Source: Thermoplasmata archaeon
Lineage (GTDB): Archaea > Thermoplasmatota > Thermoplasmata > Lutacidiplasmatales > UBA184
Direction: 5' to 3'
Assembly: GCA_030040755.1 (NCBI GenBank)
Contig: JASHTC010000065.1
Span: 1 to 5,850 of the forward strand
DNA length: 5,850 nt
In this document: positions 1-5,329 of the stretch, in pieces
Position numbering within the stretch: position 1 is the stretch's first letter
Layout of the letters: every line of letters starts with the position of its first letter
The notes under the pieces: model-generated
What the model saw: the letters and a program-made list of their open reading frames with translations, nothing else
Told to the model about the DNA's origin: nothing
Databases searched by the model: none
Translations under genes and position numbers: made by a program

Positions 1-2033
1 GACGGCACGCCGTCGCGTTCTGCGCGGTCCGTTCGAGCGCGACCGCGGAGGACCTCGAGGGTGCCTCGTTCGCCGGCCTCCAGGAGACCTACCTCAACGT
101 CGCCGGGACCGACGAGATACTCCTCGCCATCCGCCGGTGCTGGGGCTCCCTGTTCACCGCACGCGTCCTCGTCTACCGACAGAGAAAGGGGTTCGACCAC
201 GCGAGCGTCCGGCTCGCGGTGCTGATCCAGAAGATGGTCGACGCGACCGTGAGCGGCATCCTGTTCACGCGCGACCCGAACACGGGGGAGAACCACATGA
301 TCGTCGAGGCGGGGTGGGGCCTGGGCGAGGCGATCGTGGGCGGGGAGGTCACCCCGGACCACTACGTCATCGACGGGGCGAGCCAGAAGATCGTCCACAA
401 GCAGCTCGCGGAGCAGAAGGTCCGCATCGTGCGGGCCGCCGGCGGCGGCAACGCGCGCGAGGAGGTGCCGCCCGCCGAGCGGTCGGTACAGAAGCTGCCG
501 GACCAGCGCCTCCTCCGCCTCGTCTCCCTCGCCCGCGTCATCGAGTCGCGGTACCGCCGGCCGATGGACGTGGAGTGGTGCGCCGACGCCGACGCCCTCT
601 ACATCGTCCAGGCCCGACCGGTTACGACCATCCCGACCTCGACCGCCCCCGGGCCGGGAACGGCCGCCGTGCGCTCCGGCGAGCCCGCCGAGGACGCCCC
701 GATCCTGCGCGGCTTTGGAGCCGCTCCGGGGGTCGCCGGCGGGATCGCCCGCATCCTCCGGGGCTCGGCGGAGATGGACCGGATTCGCGCGGGGGAGATC
801 CTCGTGACGACGATGACGACCCCCGACATGGTGCCGGCGATGTCGCGCGCCGCGGGGATCGTGACGGACGAGGGCGGGATGACCTGCCACGCCGCGATCG
901 TCTCCCGGGAGCTCGGCGTACCGTGCGTCGTGGGAACGCGCGAAGCCACGCGCACGGTCGCGGACGGCTCGGAGGTCACGGTCGACGGCAAGAGCGGGAT
1001 CGTGACGGCCGGCCTCCACCTTCCGAAGGTCTCGCTCGCTCCGGGCGCCTCGGCCGCCGCGGCCGCCGGCCCCGGCCACGGGGGCGAGGGCGCTCCCATC
1101 ACCGCCACGAAGATCTACGTTAATGTCGGCGTCCCGGAGAAGGCGGAGGAGTACGCGCACCTTCCGGTCTCGGGCGTCGGCCTCCTGCGGATCGAGTTCA
1201 TCTTCACGGCGCACGTGCGCGAGCACCCGCTCGCGCTCATCCAGAAGGGCAAGCGGGACGAGCTCGTGCGCCGCCTGGCCGACGGGGTCGGCAAGGTCTG
1301 CCGTGCGTTCGCCCCGCGCCCCGTGATCATCCGCACCTCCGACTTCAAGACGAACGAGTACCGCGGGATGCCCGGCGGCGAGGAGTTCGAGCCGGTCGAG
1401 GAGAACCCGATGATCGGCTGGCGCGGCTGCTCCCGGTACATCTCGCCGGTCTACAAGCCGGCCCTCCTCTGCGAGCTCGAGGCCATCCACAAGGTGCGCA
1501 CCGAGATGGGGCTCAAGAACGCCATGGTGATGCTGCCGTTCGTCCGCAACACCTGGGAGCTCGAGGAGATCACGGAGATGATGCGGGCGCAGGGCCTGAA
1601 GCGTTCCCGGGACTTCCAGCTCTACCTGATGGCCGAGGTGCCCTCCACCGTCCTGCTCGCGGGGGAGTTCTCGAAGCACTGCGACGGGTTCTCGATCGGC
1701 TCGAACGACCTCACCCAGCTCGTCCTCGGAGCCGACCGCGACTCCGAGACGCTCGGCCGGATGGGATACTTCGACGAGCGCGACCCCGCCGTCCTCAATG
1801 CGATCCGGATGCTGATCGCGGGGGCGCACGAAGCCGGCCGGACGGTGGGGATCTGCGGCCAGGGGCCGAGCGTCTACCCCGAGTTCGCGGAGTTCCTGGT
1901 GCGGGAGGGGATCGACTCGATCTCCCTGAACGCGGACACGGTCGTCACGACGATCCGCACCATCGCCTCGCTCGAGCAACGCCTCAAGCTCCAGGGCCTC
2001 CGCGCGTCCGGCTCGGCCCGGCGTGAGAGCTAG
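1..2033 (+). CDS. ppsA: Phosphoenolpyruvate synthase (pyruvate, water dikinase), 5'-truncated
   Basis: PEP synthase (EC 2.7.9.2) converts pyruvate, ATP and water to PEP, AMP and phosphate, the entry step of gluconeogenesis in the cytoplasm. The frame is open from base 3 to the TAG at 2031-2033, giving 676 residues; family members are about 750-800, so roughly 100 N-terminal residues lie outside the window. Numbering from the first visible codon, the ATP-grasp signature AVRSSATAEDL is at 8-18, followed by ASFAG and the L-Q-E-T-Y-L-N-V stretch that favours PEP synthase over pyruvate phosphate dikinase. The swivelling phosphohistidine domain has GGMTCHAAIVSRELG with His296 (codon 888-890). An Ala/Gly/Pro-rich linker (about 345-366) joins it to the C-terminal PEP/pyruvate barrel, which carries the second PEP-utilising signature from residue 561 (FSIGSNDLTQ) and the catalytic Cys618 in GICGQGPS. 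All key residues are present, so the enzyme should be active. It converges on the acetyltransferase gene, overlapping it by 4 bases. Confidence 0.96.
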   Translation, partial: RHAVAFCAVRSSATAEDLEGASFAGLQETYLNVAGTDEILLAIRRCWGSLFTARVLVYRQRKGFDHASVRLAVLIQKMVDATVSGILFTRDPNTGENHMIVEAGWGLGEAIVGGEVTPDHYVIDGASQKIVHKQLAEQKVRIVRAAGGGNAREEVPPAERSVQKLPDQRLLRLVSLARVIESRYRRPMDVEWCADADALYIVQARPVTTIPTSTAPGPGTAAVRSGEPAEDAPILRGFGAAPGVAGGIARILRGSAEMDRIRAGEILVTTMTTPDMVPAMSRAAGIVTDEGGMTCHAAIVSRELGVPCVVGTREATRTVADGSEVTVDGKSGIVTAGLHLPKVSLAPGASAAAAAGPGHGGEGAPITATKIYVNVGVPEKAEEYAHLPVSGVGLLRIEFIFTAHVREHPLALIQKGKRDELVRRLADGVGKVCRAFAPRPVIIRTSDFKTNEYRGMPGGEEFEPVEENPMIGWRGCSRYISPVYKPALLCELEAIHKVRTEMGLKNAMVMLPFVRNTWELEEITEMMRAQGLKRSRDFQLYLMAEVPSTVLLAGEFSKHCDGFSIGSNDLTQLVLGADRDSETLGRMGYFDERDPAVLNAIRMLIAGAHEAGRTVGICGQGPSVYPEFAEFLVREGIDSISLNADTVVTTIRTIASLEQRLKLQGLRASGSARRES
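2030..2033. other. Shared CTAG forming both convergent stop codons
   Basis: The palindrome CTAG supplies TAG for ppsA on the plus strand (2031-2033) and TAG for the acetyltransferase on the minus strand (2032-2030). The two reading frames therefore overlap tail to tail by four bases, and no T-rich terminator is seen between them. Transcripts from both sides must run into the opposing gene. Confidence 0.9.
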
Positions 2034-2881
2034 CCGGGGCGCGCGGAGGGTCCGGGCCGGCGGCCCCCCTCCGGCGGAGCGGCCCGGGGAGGGCGCCAGC
2101 GCGGCGGGCTCGGGGGTCCGACGGAGGGCAACGCGAGCTGGGCCTCCGGCGGGAGCTCGTAGACGACGTACTCGCGCAGGAGGTCGAAGCCGAGGCTGGC
2201 GAGCCGCGCGCTCAGCCGGGGGGAGTCGGAGAACAGGAATCCGCGGGGGAGCGCCCCCGGTCCCCCCGGGCCGAAGACCCCCCGGACGAGCGCCGACGCG
2301 GCTCCTTGCCCCCGCTCGCCCGGCCGCGTGGCGATGAAGTGGAGTCCCGCGACGCCGAGGTGCTCGTAGAGCAGGCCGGCCGAGACGACGTGGCCGGCCT
2401 GCGTGGCGACGACCGGTGTCAGGCGCTCGTCGGGGTTCGGGTGGTGCCAGACCACGTCGATCGCGGTCCGTAGCTCGGGGCGGTCCCGCTCTCCGGTCCA
2501 GAGCGACAGGAAGTCGTCGAACTCTGACGCACGGGCGGGGCGGACCTCGAACGGGCCGGCCGACGGGGGAGGCAGCGGCGCGGCGGGGGTGCGCAGGGAG
2601 AGGCGGGCGGCCTGCGGGCGGAACCCCAGGGCCCGCAGGCTCGCGTCGACGTGCGGGGGCACCGGCTCGCTGACCCGGAAGGTCGGACGGAGGGCCCGCT
2701 GGAAGTAGTGGTCGAGCGCGCGCTCGAAGAAGGCGGTGCGGCGCTCGGGCGAGACCTGCCGCACCTGGACGAAGTTGAACCGCGGCAGGGGTAGTCGCTC
2801 GTTGGTCACCAGCTCGGCCCCCGCGATCCCGAGGACGAAGCCCCCGAGGGACCGGATGAAGTACTGCTCGGCCACGAGCAT
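2030..2881 (-). CDS. GNAT-family N-acetyltransferase, apparently tandem-domain, substrate unknown
   Basis: From ATG at 2881 this encodes 283 residues, ending at TAG (2032-2030). The C-terminal half (about 111-243) looks like a complete GNAT fold: a beta strand FEVRPA, the acetyl-CoA pyrophosphate-binding motif A around HFIATRPGERGQGAAS (Arg190-Gly191-x-Gly193), and the closing L-A-S-L-G-F followed by a final strand REYVVYEL. The N-terminal half (about 10-97) ends in a parallel L-R-A-L-G-F then strand but has no RGxGx motif, so I read it as a degenerate second GNAT domain. Residues after 244 are a Pro/Arg/Gly-rich tail with no visible fold. The substrate (small molecule or protein N-terminus) cannot be told from sequence. 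The start is uncertain. An in-frame GTG at 2917 would add 12 residues and sits close behind a GGGGGAGA purine run, while the ATG at 2881 has its GGAGG 14 bases away. It is transcribed divergently from the acyl-CoA fusion gene. Confidence 0.85.
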   Translation of the reverse strand: MLVAEQYFIRSLGGFVLGIAGAELVTNERLPLPRFNFVQVRQVSPERRTAFFERALDHYFQRALRPTFRVSEPVPPHVDASLRALGFRPQAARLSLRTPAAPLPPPSAGPFEVRPARASEFDDFLSLWTGERDRPELRTAIDVVWHHPNPDERLTPVVATQAGHVVSAGLLYEHLGVAGLHFIATRPGERGQGAASALVRGVFGPGGPGALPRGFLFSDSPRLSARLASLGFDLLREYVVYELPPEAQLALPSVGPPSPPRWRPPRAAPPEGGRRPGPSARPG

Positions 2882-2918
2882 CGCGTCGGACGGGTCCTCC
2901 GTCGCGGGGCCGTACACG

Positions 2919-2939
2919 GTCTCCCCCAGCGGCGGAGAC
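2919..2939. repeat. Inverted repeat GTCTCC / GGAGAC
   Basis: Arms of six bases at 2919-2924 and 2934-2939 are perfect inverse complements separated by nine bases. The repeat directly abuts the ACTTAAGT patch and ends just before the possible GTG start at 2917. It could be an operator or a leader hairpin for the acetyltransferase, but a six-base match can also arise by chance in GC-rich DNA. Confidence 0.45.
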
Positions 2940-2945
2940 TTAAGT
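2938..2945 (-). promoter_or_regulatory. Candidate TATA element for the acetyltransferase gene
   Basis: ACTTAAGT is a perfect 8-base palindrome in otherwise GC-rich DNA. Its centre lies about 25 bases upstream of the GTG at 2917, the usual archaeal distance from TATA box to transcription start, which would make a leaderless message starting at that GTG possible. It resembles the archaeal TATA consensus only weakly, and being palindromic it does not fix direction. Confidence 0.3.
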
Positions 2946-2964
2946 GGCCGGCGGCCCGCCGAAC

Positions 2965-2974
2965 GGTTATTACC
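2965..2974 (+). promoter_or_regulatory. Candidate TATA element for the dehydrogenase/hydratase gene
   Basis: GGTTATTACC contains TTATTA (2967-2972), the most AT-rich run of the spacer. A transcription start about 26 bases downstream would fall near 2996, leaving a leader of about 30 bases that contains the purine-rich ribosome site before ATG 3027. The match to an archaeal TATA box is partial and no BRE was assigned. Confidence 0.35.
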
Positions 2975-2984
2975 TCGGCCTCCC

Positions 2985-3013
2985 CGTCCCGCGGGGGACG
3001 CCCCCCGGCGTCC
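2985..3013. repeat. Two overlapping, mutually exclusive inverted repeats
   Basis: CGTCCC (2985-2990) pairs perfectly with GGGACG (2995-3000) around a four-base loop. GGACGCC (2996-3002) pairs perfectly with GGCGTCC (3007-3013), also around a four-base loop. The two stems share bases 2996-3000 and so cannot form together. Read as DNA sites, the region has three half-sites of CGTCC/GGACG at 2985, 2996 and 3009, roughly one helical turn apart. The second stem ends immediately before the ribosome-binding purines of the fusion gene. Role unknown. Confidence 0.5.
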
Positions 3014-3020
3014 GGGAGAG
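3014..3020 (+). promoter_or_regulatory. Ribosome binding site of the dehydrogenase/hydratase gene
   Basis: GGGAGAG ends six bases before ATG 3027. It is the main support for this start, together with the fact that the Rossmann strand begins about ten residues downstream, as in the family. No stop separates this ATG from upstream codons, so composition alone would not fix the start. Confidence 0.6.
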
Positions 3021-3026
3021 CGAACG

Positions 3027-4933
3027 ATGACCACTCCATCCCTCCGGCCTCCGGCGGTCATCGCGGTGCTGGGGGCGGGCAACATGGGCAGCGGGATCGC
3101 CCAGGCGTGCGCCCAGGCCGGGTTTGTGGTCCGGGTCCGGGACGTCGACGAGCCGACCGTCCACAAGGGCCGCGAGCGTATCGAGAAGATGCTCGCGGGG
3201 GCCATCGAGCGCCAGAAGATGAGCCCCGCCCGACGCGACGAGGTGCTCGGGCGGGTCACGTTCACCACCGACCTGACCGCCGCGGTCGCCGGCGCCGCCC
3301 TCGTCGTGGAGGCGGTCTTCGAGGAGGTCGCCGTGAAGCGGGCCGTCTTCGCCGAGATCGCCCCGCAGGTCAGCGCCGAGACGATCGTCGCGACCAACAC
3401 CTCCTCGCTGAGCGTCGCCGAGCTCTCCGAGGGTTCTCCCATCCGGGGCGGTTCGCGGGTCTCCACTTCTTCTATCCGGCGGCGATCAACAAGCTCGTCG
3501 AGGTCATCGGGGGACCCCAGAGCGATCGAGCGACGGTCCGGGAGCTCCTCCGGTTCTGCTACCTGCTGCGCAAGGTCCCGATCGAGACCGCGGACGCGGC
3601 CGGCTTCTGCGTGAACCGCTACTTCGTCCCGTACCTCAACGAGGCGACCCGCCTCGCCGAGGAGGGGGTCGCGAGCCTCGCCACCATCGAGGAGGTCGGC
3701 CGGGAGCTGTTCGGGGCGACGCTCGGACCGTTCGAGCTGATGAATGTCACCGGGATCCCCATCGCCTTCCACGCCGAGAGCTCGCTCGCCCGCTCCTTCG
3801 GGGACGCCTACGCCCCCACCCGGACGCTCGAGCAGCAATTCCGCAGCGGCCAGCCATGGGCGTGGAAGGCGACGACGGTCGAACCGGACCGCAAGGCCGA
3901 GGTCCGCTCGCGCCTCTTGGGCCTCACGATCGGCATCGCGACGCGCCGGGTCGAGGAGGGGGTCGCGAGCCCGGAGGCGACGGACCGCGGGGCGATCGTC
4001 GGTCTGCGCCGCCGGTGGGGACCGTTCGCCCAGCTGAACGCCGTCGGCGTATCGGAGGGGCTCCGGCTCGTCGAGGAGTACGCGCGCTCCGGGCCGGGTC
4101 CCTGGCCGGTCGCGCGGACCCTTCGCGAGCGGGCCGCCCGCGGGGAGAAGAGCTGGCCGCTCCACCTGGTCCGCGTCGAGCAGGAGGGGCCGGTCGCCTG
4201 GGTCCTTCTCGACCGGCCGGAGGTGCTCAACTCCCTCAACTCCGACCTCCTGCGGCAGGTCGAGGAGGCGTTCACCTCGCTCGAGCGGGAGCGCGGGGTC
4301 CGCGCGGTCATCCTCGCCGGTTCCTCGCCCACGTTCGCGGCGGGCGCCGACATCGCCGAGATGGAGAAGAAGAGCCTCTCCGAGGGGATCGAGTTCGGCT
4401 TCCTCGGGCAGCGCGTCGCCGAGCGCGTCGAGCGGTTCCCGGCGCCGGTCATCGCGCTGGTCGAGGGGTTCGCGCTCGGCGGAGGCCTCGAGCTGGCGCT
4501 CGCGGCCGACTTCATCGTCGCGGCCGAGGGGGCCCAGCTGGGACTCCCCGAGGTCACGGTGGGGATCCATCCCGGGATGGGCGGAGCGACCCGGTTGACG
4601 CGCCTCATCGGGCGGGCCCGCACCAAGCTGCTCACGTACACCGGCTCGCCGGTCTCGGCGGAGGAGGCCTTCCGTCTCGGGTTCGTCGCCCGGGTGTTCC
4701 CGGCGGGCACCGCCCGCGAGGAGACCCGGGCGCTGGCCGAGCTGATCGCGAGCCGCGCCCCCCTCGGCGTGCGCTGGGTCAAGCAGGTGATCGACCGCGG
4801 GCTCGACGCCCCGCTCGCCACCGGGCTCCACCTGGAGGGGGAGTCGGCCGGTCACACCTTCGGCACGGCCGACCGCGCCGAAGGGATGCGCGCGTTCCTG
4901 GAGCGCCGCAAGCCGAACTTCGAAGGGAAGTAG
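3027..4933 (+). CDS. 3-hydroxyacyl-CoA dehydrogenase / enoyl-CoA hydratase fusion, with apparent -1 frameshift
   Basis: A bifunctional enzyme that hydrates enoyl-CoA and oxidises the L-3-hydroxyacyl-CoA with NAD+. The order, dehydrogenase first and crotonase second, is the archaeal type (as in Sulfolobales crotonyl-CoA hydratase/3-hydroxybutyryl-CoA dehydrogenase), opposite to bacterial FadB. Restoring one base near 3432 gives 635 residues, close to the ~650 of the family. In that numbering the Rossmann loop is G16-A-G-N-M-G21 with Asp39 ending beta 2 (NAD preference). Dehydrogenase residues are Ser126, His147, Glu159 and Asn197, with spacings equal to those of human HAD (Ser137, His158, Glu170, Asn208). 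The HFFNP motif reads HFFYP. GPFEL at 234 marks the C-terminal dehydrogenase domain, followed by a second such helical repeat. The crotonase domain (about 379-635) has FAAGAD, GGGLELA with Glu489, and LPEV with Glu509, the usual pair 20 apart. Likely roles are beta-oxidation or C4-acyl-CoA conversion. Unshifted, translation stops at TGA 3612-3614 after 195 residues. Confidence 0.92.
3429..3436 (+). other. Frameshift point inside the dehydrogenase domain
   Basis: Frame 0 reads through Ser-Glu (3426-3431) and then goes out of register. Family-like sequence F-S-H-P-G-R-F-A-G-L-H-F-F-Y-P resumes from base 3434 in the -1 frame. Adding one base within GG at 3432-3433 yields an uninterrupted Glu-Gly-Phe-Ser-His-Pro. 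A sequencing error or a very recent one-base deletion explains this best, because nearly 500 downstream codons show no decay. Confidence 0.88.
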
Positions 4934-4936
4934 GCG

Positions 4937-5329
4937 TCAGCCGCCGCCCTCGACGAACGCCCGGTACCCGGCGGCGTCCAATAGGTCGGCGGACGGCGCC
5001 CCGCTCACCCGGAGCCGGAACAGCCATCCCCGGCCGTACGGGTCCTGGTTGACGAGCTCCGGGTGGGTCTTCAACTCGGCGTTGACCTCGCTCACGCTGC
5101 CCGGCACCGGGGCGTACACGTCGGAGACGGTCTTCACCGACTCGAGGGCGAGGACGACCCCGCCCACCGCGACCGTCTTGCCGGGGGCGGGGAGGTCGAC
5201 GAACACGATGTCGGTGAGCTCGGACTGGGCGTGGTCCGTGATCCCGACGGTCGCGCTCTCCCCTTCGATCCGGACCCATTCGTGGCTCTTGGCGTAGCGC
5301 AGCCCCTCGGGCACCTTCGATTCCTTCAC
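4937..5329 (-). CDS. gcvH: Glycine cleavage system H protein
   Basis: The 130-residue lipoyl carrier of the glycine cleavage system takes the aminomethyl group from the P protein (glycine decarboxylase), presents it to the T protein and is re-oxidised by the L protein, all in the cytoplasm. The sequence is canonical: L-R-Y-A-K-S-H-E-W-V near the start, TDHAQSELTDIVFVDLP at 31-47, then LALESVKTVSDVYAPVPG with lipoyl-lysine Lys66, and a C-terminal helix with A-G-Y-R-A-F. Length matches the family. The GTG start at 5329 was chosen because a strong GGAGG precedes it and the H-protein fold begins a few residues later. That GTG overlaps the ahcY stop. The gene ends at TGA (4939-4937), three bases from the stop of the convergent fusion gene, so it is the last gene of its operon. 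The P, T and L partners are not in the window. The canonical N-terminus argues against the related lipoate-binding proteins of sulfur oxidation. Confidence 0.95.
   Translation of the reverse strand: MKESKVPEGLRYAKSHEWVRIEGESATVGITDHAQSELTDIVFVDLPAPGKTVAVGGVVLALESVKTVSDVYAPVPGSVSEVNAELKTHPELVNQDPYGRGWLFRLRVSGAPSADLLDAAGYRAFVEGGG

Larger units (their letters stand above)
2882..3026. promoter_or_regulatory. Divergent intergenic promoter region
   Basis: This is the only non-coding stretch of any length in the window, lying between the minus-strand acetyltransferase and the plus-strand dehydrogenase/hydratase. It contains the two AT-containing patches that stand out from the GC-rich background (ACTTAAGT at 2938-2945, GGTTATTACC at 2965-2974) plus perfect short inverted repeats nearer each gene. 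The arrangement is what one expects of back-to-back promoters with possible shared regulation. The promoter role is inferred from gene orientation and composition. If the acetyltransferase starts at GTG 2917, the true spacer is 2918-3026. Confidence 0.65.

Noticed and set aside
1041..1090. GCC/GGC-rich run in ppsA, considered as a simple repeat or slippage tract.
   Set aside because: It is an imperfect Ala/Gly/Pro linker between the phosphohistidine and PEP-binding domains. The frame is intact on both sides and interdomain linkers are expected there.
137..1123. Plus-strand open frame overlapping ppsA in another frame.
   Set aside because: It encodes an Arg/Gly/Asp-rich low-complexity chain, while the ppsA frame carries the diagnostic ATP-grasp and phosphohistidine motifs over the same bases.
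599..1441. Minus-strand open frames antisense to ppsA.
   Set aside because: No recognisable domains, no ribosome sites of note, and ppsA is clearly the coding strand here.
2736..3026. Upstream in-frame extension of the dehydrogenase from an earlier ATG at 2736.
   Set aside because: It would run antisense through the acetyltransferase N-terminus and add about 97 residues of unrelated sequence before the Rossmann fold. The ATG at 3027 has a ribosome site and gives the family-like N-terminus.
2882..4855. Long minus-strand open frame running antisense through the whole fusion gene and into the acetyltransferase frame, which would give a 941-residue protein.
   Set aside because: The upstream part is rich in Arg, Pro, Gly, Glu and Asp with no family-like motif, and lies antisense to a gene with unmistakable catalytic motifs. 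Such open frames are expected when GC-rich codon choice removes stops on the other strand. Only the part from about 2917 or 2881 onward is a real gene.
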